NCBI GenBank assembly: GCA_028641055.1
Contig: CM054061.1
Location: forward strand, 61,727,904-61,791,903
Direction of reading: 5' to 3'
DNA: 64,000 nucleotides
Source of the DNA: Alopecurus myosuroides
Taxonomy: Eukaryota; Streptophyta; Magnoliopsida; Poales; Poaceae
A program made the position numbers and the translations under genes. Under the pieces are notes generated by a model, which saw nothing but the letters and a program-made list of their open reading frames with translations, did not search any database and was not told where the DNA came from. This document shows positions 22,299 through 33,964 of this stretch, in pieces (the first letter of the stretch is position 1; the number at the start of each line of letters is the position of its first letter).

Positions 22299-22504
22299 TA
22301 GTAAAAAAGAAGAGATGCATGTGGCCTCATTCCTCGATCGCGTCTATTTGCACGTAGCGTACACAAGTTTGTGAGCAAGATGTGTTAGAATAGTATATGA
22401 ATAGAAGTCCGTGTAGTATACGATACCCGTATTTTGGCCCAGAGTAAGTTGTAACCAAATCGTGACTAGTAGTAGTAGATCGATCAAGTCGATATATAGC
22501 CGGA

Positions 22505-22517
22505 CATGAGTTGATAG
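22505..22517. repeat. Target-site duplication, left copy
   Basis: catgagttgatag, identical to 23710-23722. Confidence 0.85.
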
Positions 22518-23709
22518 TATTTTTTTTTAATAAAGGGAAGTATATTAATATCGCGGAGATACAAATTGCACCCGGCCTCTGCAACAATGCAATGGATGCA
22601 CACAGCCGAAAGACAATAAAAAGAAAAGTCCCGCTACAGAGTTACAGTCGCGGAATCCGCACAACCACCACCTAAACAACAACTGATGTCTATCTCTTCG
22701 AAAACAACGTCTCCAAGAAGAACGGTGCCAGGTACAACCAATTAAGGCAAGACTTTGGGTTTTCACCCTGAAGATAATCCTCGCTCTCAAAACAACGGCT
22801 CCAAGAAGACCAGTGCCAGACACAACCAATTAAGGCTAGACCTTGGCCTTTCACCCTAAAAGGTAGGACTTTGGACTTCACGCATGTTGTCGCCCCCTCC
22901 TACATACGGCTGCCACGAATCTTGTAACTCCAAACCAGTTCCCCATAGATGGAAAGACTCTGAACGCTGTTGCTAGTCCTCTAATCTCACCTTCCATGAC
23001 TGAGCATTGTGACCGAATTCCACCGACCCAGCAATCTCCAGGCGTCGCCCATGGGAGTTCGCCGGCGGAGCCTTTCGGGTCGACACCCCGGCTTGATCAA
23101 AGAGAACCTACATCAGGATCTTCATCTTAGCGCGATGGGAAACCCAAGAACCACCTCTTTTATTCTGATGTATCGTAGCCCCGACGCCGCGAAATGACTC
23201 CCATCAGGGAATTTGTGGGAGGGTTCCGCATCCGCCGCCACCGGGAGCCCTGCCGCCGACGCCCCCTAGCACCACCGCCTCCCACCGCCAAAGACAGAGG
23301 AGGCCGCGCCGCCCGGGAGCCAAGCCAATGGCGCCACCGCCGCCACGCGGCCGCCGCACGATGGCTGAGACACCCCAGATCCCATCGGCGGCGCCACCAC
23401 CCCGGCCAGCGCCGGCTGCCCACGCAGACCCAGCCACTAGCCGCCGCCCCGGCGTCCGTGCTCCTCCGTCCGCGCAAGCCGTCCAGGGCCGACCAACGCA
23501 TCTGTCCGGAGGCCTCCCGCCGCGTTTGTGCTGAGAAGGCGAGGACCCGCCGGCCGCCATCCACCACGCGGAGGGTTGTGCCCCCGATGGCTTCCTCCGG
23601 CTGCGACATGTGGTTGGGCAGGAGGGGGTGTGGGGGCGGTGGCGGCTAGGGTTTCACCCGTGCCGCCCCCTTGGGAGCGACGCGAGCCTCTCTCCTTACT
23701 CACTGTAGC
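22518..23709 (-). mobile_element. Poly(A) retroposon, 1.19 kb, non-autonomous
   Basis: The segment is bounded by identical 13-bp direct repeats. On the minus strand it starts GC-rich (with an 'aaaccctagccgcc' leader near 23655) and ends in TTTATTAAAAAAAAATA, a short poly(A)-like tail next to the target duplication. These are marks of LINE-machinery (target-primed) retroposition. Long open frames exist on both strands but show only GC-driven composition and no reverse transcriptase or endonuclease motif. It could be a truncated LINE, a SINE-like family or a processed transcript. Confidence 0.75.
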
Positions 23710-23722
23710 CATGAGTTGATAG
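23710..23722. repeat. Target-site duplication, right copy
   Basis: catgagttgatag, identical to 22505-22517. Confidence 0.85.
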
Positions 23723-23826
23723 CTGCAGTGCTATCTTTGCGAAACGACGGATCGTTTAGGTATCTGCCGTCATCGCCACCTTCTCGCCGGAGGGTAACCC
23801 GCGTGTCATCCGAGGTATCAATTCCC

Positions 23827-24457
23827 ATGCCAACAACTGGTACGTTCATATCGATCACCATGTCATTCGCAGGCGCATCCTTGATCCGCGACGGGAAACT
23901 ACGGCCATCCGCGTGGGCCACCAACGACGCCGGCTCAGCTAGCGGGTACCACCTGCTGGTAGTCGAAGGCTACTCGCGCACCAAGGCAGGACGACGTCCT
24001 CAACAACGAATACATCTAGTCTCGCTCTTTCAGAGTCGGAGGGTGCCTCTGGTTTCTCCGCTACTACCCATACGGCTTCTCATCGGGCTATGAAAATTTT
24101 AAATCTGCCGCTCTCATACTTGCTCAGGAGGTTCTAACGCTGGTCAAGGTAAAGTTCGGGTTTAGTTTCACCAACCAGGCCGACAAGCAAGAGCCATCGC
24201 ACATTCGTGCAGGCCAAGTATTTGACTTCCACATCAAATCTTGGGGTAGGTGCTACCCCGGGTTCATAAGGAGGGACGCCCTGGAGAATTTAGAACATCT
24301 TAAGGATGATAAATTCACGATCCGGTGCGACGTCACCGTCATCGAGGACCTAGCCGCCAGGGGCACCACCTGATCGTTCGTCAGGGTGCCGCCGCCCGAC
24401 ATGCAACGACACTTCACCGATCTTCTAATGGCTAAGGAAGGCACTGACGCGACCGTG
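23827..24457 (+). pseudogene. MATH-BTB (BPM-like) gene fragment
   Basis: The translated sequence shows a MATH domain in pieces: GYHLLVVEGYSRTK, then after a frame change near 23986 VGGCLWFLRYYP, SHIRAGQVFDFHIKSWG, FIRRDALENLEHLKDD and FTIRCDVTVIEDL. The start of a BTB/POZ domain follows (VPPPDMQRHFTDLLMAKEG). Grass MATH-BTB proteins are substrate adaptors for CUL3 ubiquitin ligases. Possible starts are ATG 23827 or ATG 23860. The gene is broken by the frame change, by an in-frame TGA at 24371-24373, and by a Copia element that cuts it at 24456, so most of the BTB domain is missing. Confidence 0.8.
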
Positions 24458-24607
24458 GAAATTCTTTGATCCCTAATAATTGTTGTTGTATTGCTTGGCC
24501 CTCAATGGGGTATATAAGGAGAGGTACATAGGGAGATACTTGGAGTACAAGGAAAGTATGACTAGGTTTAAACATATTCTATCTCTAGACATGTACGTGT
24601 CCTAACA
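24456..24607 (-). repeat. 3' LTR of the short Copia element
   Basis: Minus strand TGTTAGGACACGTACATGTC to GGATCAAAGAATTTCCA, about 152 bp. It contains a TATATA sequence near 24513. Confidence 0.65.
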
Positions 24608-26220
24608 TTACCCTCAGTCGTAGCGGGAGTGAAGCGGACGCTTGCGACTGGATTTGAAGTTTTGCGCTTTCGTCGCTTCTTCCTGTCCGTCATCATCATC
24701 TTTTCTCTCTTCCCTCCCTCAGTCACAGCCGGAGTGGCGTGGACGCAAGTGACGACGCAGACGCTGTTGACTGGAGTTGTTGCCGATGTGTTGCTGTAGA
24801 CGTATAGCCTGTGATGTCTATGTCGAGGTAGCTGATCGTGATGCAGCCGTAGTCGAGGTAGTAGTGGTCGATGTAGTACTCGCCGTAGTCGTTGCAGCCG
24901 TAATGCCGGAGGCGCAAAAAACTGCGCGATGTGTATGACGATGCTGCAGTTTTTTTACGACGTTTCGCACCATGAGAGGTACCGTCGTGAGGGCGTCTTG
25001 AAGATGTCAGAGGACGCGGTTGTAGCTCATAAGTGAGTCCACCGGTTTTGCCAGGACTCGAAGAAGCTGACCAAGCACACATCGGTTTTGCCAGAACCGT
25101 GCGCGCGGTCATATGGGCTTTCACAATAGTGATGCCGGGTTGTCGATGCAGTCTTAGCTGGCGGACGCGGTCGATGCTGTTGTCGGTGTCATTGCGTCTT
25201 GCAGTAGTACTGTCAGAGGACGCGTGTCCAGCCTTGTGGACGTTGTAGTTGTAGCTGCGGCGGCGTTGTGTTGACAAGTTTGTCAATGAAGACCACGTGA
25301 TGCAGACCTTGGCGATGTGATGTCGGTGATGAGGATGATGACGGTGATGGGCAGGCATGAACTGGTACATCGCTTGGAGGCGTCCCTCGTGGCGATGATG
25401 ATGTAGATGGCATGGTGTCGGAGAAGACGACGAAGCTCCACACCGGCCTGCGTGTGGTGTCGTTTCTCGTAGATATGCTCGACGATGAACTTGGCCCATA
25501 GCGTGACGTAGTCGTACAACTCGGGGATGTAGTGGTTTGGCTCAGGTAGTCTGGCTGGAGCGCTGGACCGGTGCAGATACGTGCGCGAGAAGTCAATGTA
25601 GTCGTATTGATCTTCCGAGGCCTCCCGTTGTCACGCCGTGACACGGGAGACAAGAGCGTAGACGTTCAGCTGTTGCCTCCTGGCCTAGTGCGTAGATGCG
25701 CAGCAGTCCCGGTTGGATTCCATGGCATGCACGTATGCTGTATGTATATGCATCCTAGCGAGTTGCGCTCGCGTGGGCTGCTGTCGGGCATGATGGCGTT
25801 GCGGCAATTTCCGCGGCTCCCGGAACAACGTGATGAAGGAGCTAGCCCGAGGCCCGATCCGCTCGCATCAGCAGACGTGCTTCTGCCTTGATGGATCGAT
25901 GTCTATCCCGGGCAGCTGGTGCGGCCGGCGGCGCAGATGCGTGGATCAATTTAGATCGCCTTCGGAGGTTGGATTTTGCACCGATTTGCACTGGATTTTG
26001 CGGCCAATTTGCACGGGATTTGAGGGCGATGAAATATGTAGGGATTTATTTGGCTAAACTGGATCTAATCTACGGAACTAAATTTTGAATTTTTGTCTAA
26101 TCTAATCTAAATAATCGATTCGATCATTGATCGAAACCGGGTGCCGCGCCCCCGAGGAGAGATCTCCCCGGGGGCGGCGCGTTGCGGAAGCGGTGGAGAA
26201 ACCTAATATCGGCGCCGTGA

Positions 26221-26240
26221 GGCTAACCGCTCTGAAACCA
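26221..26240 (-). promoter_or_regulatory. Primer binding site (initiator Met tRNA type)
   Basis: Minus strand TGGTTTCAGAGCGG lies immediately inside the 5' LTR remnant. It matches the TGGTATCAGAGC site complementary to initiator tRNA-Met in plant Copia elements, with one mismatch. Confidence 0.75.
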
Positions 26241-26279
26241 TGTGGAAATTCTTTGATCCCTAATAATTGTTGTTGTATT

Positions 26280-27267
26280 TGTTGAAAAATTAGGCATAAT
26301 TTCCACTATTAATTCCAGAATATAAATCATGACAGAAGCAGCTATTAACATGTGAAACTCGAGCATACTAGATGCAGCAGACAACATGAATAATAGCAAC
26401 ACGATCTCTCTAAACATGTAAGCAGTAGACATGTTAAAGAGACAGATCAGGACACATATTCCGTACCGATCGTTTGTAGTAACGTTGTTGATGACAAAGT
26501 TGGCGATGACGGGTCGGAGTAGACGACGCTTGAGGCGACGTTACGCAACACCACCTGACTTGTTAGGCAGACGAGCCGTCGTGGAAGCAGTGAGTAGTCG
26601 CGCGAAGCGCTTCCCAAAAACCTAATTCGCTCTCTCCCGTACAGGATCACAAAGGCGAATGGTTCCGGAGACCTGCTCCCCCGTTCGCTGGTGGACGTCG
26701 GCGCTCGGGATGGAGTAGACTACGGTGGCGGCGCAAGGAACGAGGTGTGCCAAACCTAGATTGGTTTCGGTGTGTGTACAGCGCCCACGGTGCACGTCTT
26801 TTATAGTGCGGTTCGGAAAACCCTAACGTGTGCGACGTGGGATGCCCACGCCGCACGTCCGAGTCGGTTGCAGCACGCGATATGGGAGCGACCCGAACCG
26901 CCTCAGCTGTGACGCATCCGTCACGACTACGAAATCGGTTTTCCAAAACAGCAAAATAAACATAAGTATTGTCTCGGCTCGAGTCACGAAATGCGATCGC
27001 GACGTGTCGAGTCGAGACGAGCGAGCGGCGGCGGAGGAGGAGGAGTGCGCGAGAGGCTCTCTTGTTCTCACTCACATACAATCCCTACAACACTCCACCT
27101 TATAAGGTGGTGTGCAACTCCTCAAACTTCCAACATGGGACTAAACTTCCCACTCCCACCACTCACTTGTACACATGGGCCATTTGAGATTTCAGCATTT
27201 GCTATTGGGCTTGCACACATTGGGCCCAATATTTCAGCAAACACATATGGGCCAAAATATTTCAGCA
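26280..27267 (-). repeat. LTR of the Copia fragment (988 bp)
   Basis: Homologous to LTRs 1-5 of the array, with scattered substitutions and small indels. It keeps the palindrome CCACCTTATAAGGTGG but differs at the U3 end (TGCTGAAATATT instead of TGTTAGAATATT). Confidence 0.85.
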
Positions 27268-28089
27268 ATCCCCCACCAGATCTCAAATGCCCATTTGCCA
27301 ATTCTCGTTACTTGTTTATATACCAGTGTTTCAGCAGAGACTGTTAAGTTAAACTTCCGTCTAGAGGTTTAAGCTACATCTATCAGCAACTTGAACAATG
27401 GACTATGCCTTGAATTGCAAGCTTTGTGCCAATAGACTTTACCCAAAGTCTTAACTAGTACCTGGCTGCCAGTAGCCTACCCCGCGGGTGGAGCATATGC
27501 GTCGTACTCCGTGGTCTCTTCATGAGTTTACTAGAGATCACCCAAATCTCATAGACTACGACGTTTACAGTCGGACTCACATAGGTGTATTCTTTCAAGA
27601 ATGCTCTGTAGGACATCATCTTTGCTATAAATAGCCAACATAAACACATTAAGCCATGTTGCCAACCTGCCTTACAGCTCTTTGAGAGTTATGCATCATC
27701 ACTTAGAGATGGTTTACCAAGTACTCTCCTCAGTCAAACCACTAGCTTATTCTTCCCAAGTCCTAATTCACGGGATCTCCGATCACATAGGTTGGGTTAC
27801 CACTATGGTGTAACGCTCACGGGTCTCATACCCATCTCCCTCGATGCACTAACTATCACATTACGTGATAGCCCCTTCGTAAAGGGATCTGCCAGGTTTT
27901 TGTCTGTTTGAATATACGTAACCGTAATTACTCCGGAGTTCCTCAATTTCCTGACAGACTTCAAACGTCTTTTGACGTGTCTTGATCACTTCGCATTATC
28001 CTTAGAACTGGTCACCTTGGCAATCACAGTTTGATTGTCACAGTTCATGAGGATAGCTGGTAATGGTTTCTCAACCACCGGCAAATCCA

Positions 28090-28676
28090 TCAAGAGCTCA
28101 CGCATCCATTCTGCCTCAACAGTGCTGTATCTAAAGCAGTAAGTTCTGCTTCCATGGTTGACCTCGTCAATATGGTCTGTTTACAAGACCTCCATGACAC
28201 TGCGCCACCTCCAAAAAGAAATGCATATCCACTTGTGGCGTAGAGCTCATCTACATCTGAAATCCAGTTGGAGTCACTATATCCCTCAAGCACAGCAGGG
28301 TGCCCTGAATAATGAATCCCATAGCTCATAGTACCATTCAGATAGCGCATGACCCTTTCAAGTGCATCCCAGTGATCATTACCCGGGTTTGACATGAACC
28401 TGCTCAATTTGCTCACAGCAAAAGAGATATCATGCCTCGTCGCGCTCGCAAGGTACATAAGTGAACCGATTATTTGATAGTATCTCAATTGATCTTTCGT
28501 AATCCTCTTGTTCTTTCGAAGCGTCACACTAGGATCATAAGGTGTTGGAGAAGGCTTGCTATCAATAAAGCCGAAACGGCTCAAGATCTTCTCAACATAG
28601 TGTGATTGTGTCAACGTAATCCCACTCTCATCCTTAATAAGCTTGATGTTCAGAATTACATCAGCTTCTCCCAGAT
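28090..28676 (-). pseudogene. Copia pol fragment (end of RT and RNase H)
   Basis: Encodes the LTQSHYVEKILSRFGF stretch, the GYSDSNWISDVDELYATSG RNase H motif and STMEAELTALDTA. It then shifts frame and ends earlier than the array copies. No start and no RT catalytic YVDD remain. A dead remnant. Confidence 0.8.
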
Positions 28677-28689
28677 CTTAATAATTTTA

Positions 28690-30540
28690 TTGAACTATGG
28701 AGATATTATTAAACTGAAATTGTTTCCTTTCTCTTTGAGAGGAAGAGCTAAAGAATGGTTGCTATCTTTGTCTAGAAATAGTATTGATTCTTAGACTAAG
28801 TGTAAAAATGCTTCCATTGGAAAATATTATCCTCTTGCTAAGACTATATCTTTAAGAAGTGGCATTATGAATTTTAAGCAACTTTATAATGAGCATGTTG
28901 CTAAATCTTGGGAAAGAATGAAATCTTTAGTAAATAATTATCCCACTCATGGACTGACTACTTGCATGATCATAGAAATTTTTTACGTAGGACTCATTTT
29001 TTCTTCAAGAAACTTTCTGGATTCAGCTGCTAGAGGAACCTTTATGTCCATGACCTTGGAGGCAGCAACAAAGCTTCTTGATAATATGATGGTAAATTAT
29101 TCTGAATGGTACACTGAGAGGGCTACAACTGGTAAGATGGTAAATTCTATTGAAGAGACCTCCTCTTTAAGTGATAGACTTGATGCTATTATGTCTATGC
29201 TTGTTAATGACCATGCTCCTATTGATACAAATAATGTTCCTTTAGCCTCTTTGGTTGCTCAAGAAGAGCATGTTGGTGTGAACTTCATTAAAAATAATAA
29301 TTTCAACAACAATGCTTATAGGAATAATTTTGGTAGCAATAATTATAGGCCATACCCTCCTAATAATAATAATTCTTATGGTAATTCTTACAACAGCAAC
29401 AAAAGTGTACCCTCTGATCTTGAGGAACATACTTAAGAATTTTATTAGTACACAAACTGGTTTTAATAAATCTCTTGAGGAAAAGTTTGGAAAAATTGAT
29501 GTTCTTCCTTGTAAAGTTGATAGCCTTACTCTTGATGTTGATTTTGTGAAAATAAAGGTTGTGCCTCATGATGTTAATGAAAGCAAAACCTTTAATGCCA
29601 TCCAAATTCGAATTGATGATAATGTTAGGAAGTTAGCTGAATTGCATGCTAGATGGGGAAAAGAAGATGAAATATCTAGAAAGAATAATATAGCTAATAT
29701 TTGCGCCATTACCACCACTAATAAAACCGAAGCCTCTCATGCTAGTAAACCTTCTACTATCAATGATAAATTAATTTGCGTTTGCAATATTCCCACTCCT
29801 GCTATTAAAAATGCAAAATTGTCTGAAAGTGCTAAAAATGCTCCTGATAACAGTCTGAAATTTTTAGAAACATGGGAGACAATGGTGCCATTACCTTTGA
29901 TAAAAACGATCTTAACTTTGATGATTGAAACATAACTGAAGTGATTAAGTTCTTACAAAATCTTGCTAGTTGTCCTAATGCTAGTGCTATGAATTTGAAT
30001 TTCATGAAACATATTACAAATGCTCTCATGCAAATTAGAGAGGATGAATTAAGATGCGAAGCATCTACCACTAGGAAGTTAGATGATTGATGGGAACTCA
30101 TCACATAATGAAAGTGAATGATTTTGATTGCAATGCTCTATGTGATCTTGGTGCTAGTATCTCTGTTATGCCTAACAAACTTTATGATATGCTTGATTTA
30201 CCACCATTGGAGATGTTCGTCTTATTGATAATGTTAGAAAGAAACCTTTGGGGAGAGTTGATGATGTTCTTATCATGGTTAATAATAATCTTGTCCCTGT
30301 TGCTTTTGTTGTCTTGAATATTGAATGCAATGCTTCTTGTCCAATTGTTTTGGGAAGACCTTTGCTTAAAAAACTGTTGGTGTTGTTATTGATATGAAAG
30401 ATGGGAATATTAAATTTCAATTCCCACTAAAGAAAGGTATGGAAAACTTTCCTAGAAATAGAATGAAGTTGCCTTTTGATTCTATTATTCGAACAAATTA
30501 CAATTTTGATGCTTCTTCAATTGAAAACACGTGAATCCAC
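28690..30540 (+). pseudogene. Gypsy gag and aspartic protease remnant
   Basis: A gag capsid region is recognisable from LKLFPFSLRGRAKEWLLSL (from about 28715) through NFKQLYNEHVAKSWERMKSL. An Asn-rich stretch follows (about 29290-29400, NNNFNNNAYRNNFG type). A retropepsin-like CDLGASISVMPNKLYDML lies at about 30138-30195. The frame is broken by stops (for example at 28792 and 29434) and frame changes, so no protein can be made. In intact elements these code for the capsid and the processing protease. Confidence 0.75.
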
Positions 30541-33244
30541 TTTTCTGGGCCTAGCTGAAAGGCGTTGAAGAAAAAACACTTCTTGGGAGATAACCCATGG
30601 TTTTATTTTTACTTTGTTTTTATCAGTTTTCTTTGATTCAAGAGGTTGTATACTTCTGTAGCAATTCCTTTATATATTTATTTTCATTTTTTAGTTGTGC
30701 CAAGTAAAGTTTCTGACAAAAGTTGGAGTTGGTTTTGGATTTCTGCGCAGGAAACAAATTTTTTATGTCCACCGTAAAAAATCGTATAATTCACGAAAAA
30801 ATTGAAATGACCTGAAACGTTTTGGGATTATTCCTCATCTAATTCCGAAACTTTTTCGTTCTTTAAATTTTTTTATTTGAGCAACGTAAATTTCCCAAAA
30901 AAAAATCATCTTTACAAATTGTTCTGGGTTTGGCAGATTCTGCAATTTTCCCTGCATTTGCTCTTCTACGATATCAAGTGGATTTTTTTTGCTTCAAGAA
31001 ATAACAGTGAGTGTATCTAATGTTTAAAAGTATCAAAATCACTTGTTCCCATACTGAAGCCATGAATTTTTTATTGTTGCACTAACCTTGTAATGTGAAT
31101 TACTCTTTGAGTGTGGTGCGAAGTAAGTTTTCAAGGGTCAAGAGAAGAGGGTAATATAATGTGATCAAGAAGAGTGCAAGGTACAAGCTTGGGGATGCCC
31201 CTGTGGTTCATCCCATAAAATTATAAGAATCCTCAAGCATCTAAGCTTGGGGATGCCCAAGGCATCCCCTTCTTCATCAACAATTTACCAGGTCACTTTC
31301 AGTGAAACTATATTTTTATTAGGTCACATCATATGAAATTTACTTAGAGCGTCTTTTATTTTTCATTCAGTTTTCTTTTGTTTTCTTTTGTTTTCCTTGC
31401 TGCAATAATATAATTGGAACCTAGCATCCTTGTTTGGGAGAGAGACACGCTCCCCTTTTTCATTTGAATACTCGTTATGCTCGTATTCTTAGTTTTTCTT
31501 CTAACTGCTGCAAAATTCCTGTTTAGCTCTTGTTTTCATTGCATCTCTTATTCAGATATGTTAGTTTTAGTGGTGTTATGAGAGTACTCTCATGCTTGCT
31601 TGCTGTATCATTTAGAGAGTTTTTTGTTAAAACATATTTTGTATGGTGCTTGTTAAGATATGGTAGAATTTATAAACAATGCAAATAGAAGCTTGTATAG
31701 ACTGTGGCTAGACTTTTTCATATCATGCTATATGTTATTTTAATTTGAAATCCTAGTAGTTATTTTGTAGCATGATTTTTCTCAAATTGCTGAGAGTGTT
31801 TAATGTGCAATTGAAAGAACCATGAGTTGTTCTTGTCATATTGAAGCATAAATTTGTGGTGTTCTCCTTTGAATGTTTTATTTGGTTGACTTGGTGCATG
31901 CTTATACCATGTTTATGACTACAAACCAGTCACCTATAGCCTCTATGATCATTTAGTTTTTGAACTTGTGGTACCGCTTATGTTTTGATTAATGATGTTT
32001 TTGTCGTTGTGCATGATTATGGCCATTACTGCTCTCTTGATTTGTCGCTCCTAGTCTTTTGCTAGCCTACACCTGTACTGAGTATGAGCTCTACTCGTGC
32101 AATCCAACTCCCAAAAACCAAAGTATGCCAAATGTGTCCACCATACCTACCTACATGTGGTATTTAACCGCCACTTCAAAGTAAATTTCCCATGTGTTAC
32201 CGTTAAAACTTTTAACATTACTCCTGTTTTGTGTTCCTGTTTTAGCTCATGAGGACGTAAATAGAGAATCTTTATCTCACTTGTTGATTGGACTTTCACA
32301 CACTGGACTAATGGTTTCATCCGCTTATCCAATTGATATAAGAGATGCCAGCGGGGTGCCCAACCCCAAATTAATACAAACAAATTCTCTTAACTATTTT
32401 TGCCCCTGATTTATCAGTCAAAACATCTTTGTGTAAACAAAAGAGAAATAGGGATGATATTCTACACCAGTTGCGTCTTTCAATGGGAGCCGCTCTTGTG
32501 AAGTCTAGTTGGCTTGTGACGTACTGTATTTTCTATTTACCGTTTGTTGACATAAGTATATACCTCTCTAATAAATAGACACTACTCCACGGTATGTGAT
32601 TGTTGGCAGGCACCCGAGGATTCGTTTAGCCATGATTTGTGTGAGATGGTTGGGAGGAGTGTCAAACATTTTATACATCTGTTTAATAAAATAAAAGATC
32701 TAGCACATGAGTGATCCATGCTTCCCTCTATGAAGGGCCTTTTTTTAATTTTAAGTTGAGTCTGCATCTTCTAACTTTATGCACATTTGAGAGAGCGTAG
32801 TTGCTATTCTGAGTTTAATGTGTATTTGTCACAGAAATATTATTAATTGATTCATGATGTGTTATTGTTTGTTCTCAAATTATTTGTTCTAGTCTTCCTC
32901 ATAAACTTTGAAGGTGTGCTGGCATTTATGTTGGGCCCCACTCTTAAGGACAAGAGGAATATCACTTTGCCATGTTTTCTCTATACTTGAAACAATCGTA
33001 GAACTTTCGATGCATTGTTATTCATGCTCTTTTATTTGTGTTACTTCTCATGATGCAAAGTGATTGTTATGTTTTATTGCTAGAATTATATCTATCATGC
33101 TTTATGTTTAAAGTACTATGATCTCAGCTTATATATGCTTTTACAATATTGATGATCAAATTTATGTTGGTAGCATGTCACCTCAGAAATTATATGTTTT
33201 TATCGTTTACCCACTCGAGGACGAGTATGAACTAAACTTGGGGA
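30541..33244 (+). other. Gypsy non-coding 3' region
   Basis: AT-rich, no coding signal. It includes short repeats of 'agcttggggatgccc' and 'ggcatccccttcttcatc' near 31188-31280. Just before the LTR, 'aacttggggatg' may be the polypurine tract. Confidence 0.6.
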
Positions 33245-33793
33245 TGTTGATATGGCATAAACGTATCCTTATTTTCTGATGTTCCATGTTGTTTTCATGT
33301 TATTTTCTACATGTTTTTTATAGACTTTATGTCATTTTTATCAATTTCCAGGACTAACCTATTGACAAGATGCCACCGAGACAGTTCCCTGTTTTCTGCT
33401 GTTTATAGTTTCAAATTTTCTTATCTCGAAATATTATCGGAATTGGAAAATCCGAACCCGGAAGTCCTAGAATTCCCAAAAGTTCCACGGAGTTCTGAAG
33501 AGGCCCGGAGGGGGCCACAACATAGGGCGGCGTTCCCCCTGGCCGCGCCTGGGGGTGGTGTGGGCCCCTCGGGCGCCCAACGCCATCTCCCTTTCGCCTA
33601 TATATATCCCTCCGACACGACAGCCCCAAATAGAGACCAAGTTTTTCCGAGAAACACCCGAGGCCGCCGTCATCGTCATCCCGAGATCGGGAGGGTTTTG
33701 GAGCTCTCCCGGCACCCTGCCGAGAGGGAAATTCATCATCGGAGGGGTCTACACCACGATGCCCTCCTCCGAAGTGATGCGTGAGTAGTTCAA
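33245..33793 (+). repeat. Gypsy 3' LTR, truncated
   Basis: Starts TGTTGATATGGCATAAACG directly after the purine-rich tract. Has TATATATCC near 33600 as a likely TATA region. The sequence breaks off at about 33793, where LINE sequence begins. Confidence 0.65.
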
Positions 33794-33964
33794 CCCCACA
33801 TGGGCCTAGCGCGGCCCATCAAGTCATGGTAGAACCGGTGTATAGCACGTTCCTTCCCCGCGTGGTCAACGATCAGCGCCGCCGTCCACCTCCAGCTCGC
33901 GGACTTGGTTGCGGCGATGGCGCTGCGAGGCCCGGGTGTGGAAGAAGCGGGTGTTCTCGTCCCC

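Larger units (their letters stand above)
24456..26279 (-). mobile_element. Short non-autonomous Copia-type LTR element, 5' LTR cut
   Basis: The 3' LTR is 24456-24607. About 37 bp of the same sequence recur at 26242-26279 next to a primer binding site, so the element runs on the minus strand. Internal DNA is about 1.6 kb and contains no gag, protease, integrase or RT motif. Its minus-strand open frames are Ser/Thr/His-rich low complexity derived from GTAGTCGAGG-like repeats. It would depend on proteins of another Copia element. The rest of the 5' LTR is lost where the next Copia fragment begins at 26280. Confidence 0.7.
26280..28679 (-). mobile_element. Fragment of the array Copia family (3' LTR plus end of pol)
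   Basis: The segment is closely similar to the unit repeated at 40129-63588 and lies in the same orientation. It consists of a complete 3' LTR and the last 1.4 kb of internal DNA, then stops abruptly at 28679 where Gypsy sequence begins. It starts at the exact LTR edge inside the LTR of the preceding Copia, so it inserted there and later lost its 5' two thirds. Confidence 0.85.
28680..33793 (+). mobile_element. Degenerate Gypsy-type retrotransposon lacking pol
   Basis: Contains gag and protease remnants, a long non-coding 3' region and the start of a 3' LTR on the plus strand. No RT, RNase H or integrase motif was found between the protease remnant (about 30200) and the LTR (33245). The left side, with the 5' LTR and the start of gag, is missing at the junction with the Copia fragment. 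The right LTR is cut at about 33793. Confidence 0.7.

Noticed and set aside
23160..23720. Open frames of 90-150 codons on both strands in the retroposon
   Set aside because: Same GC artefact, no RT, endonuclease or RNA-binding motif.
24723..25653. Minus-strand frame of 258 codons in the short Copia
   Set aside because: His/Ser/Thr-rich translation of a short-period repeat. No gag or pol motif, so not called as a gene.
26640..27100. Minus-strand frame of 115-144 codons in the Copia LTRs
   Set aside because: It is within LTR non-coding sequence, disrupted in LTR5 by a deletion, and has no domain.
33311..33788. Plus-strand frame of 157 codons in the Gypsy LTR
   Set aside because: It lies inside the LTR, matches no family and reflects LTR base composition.
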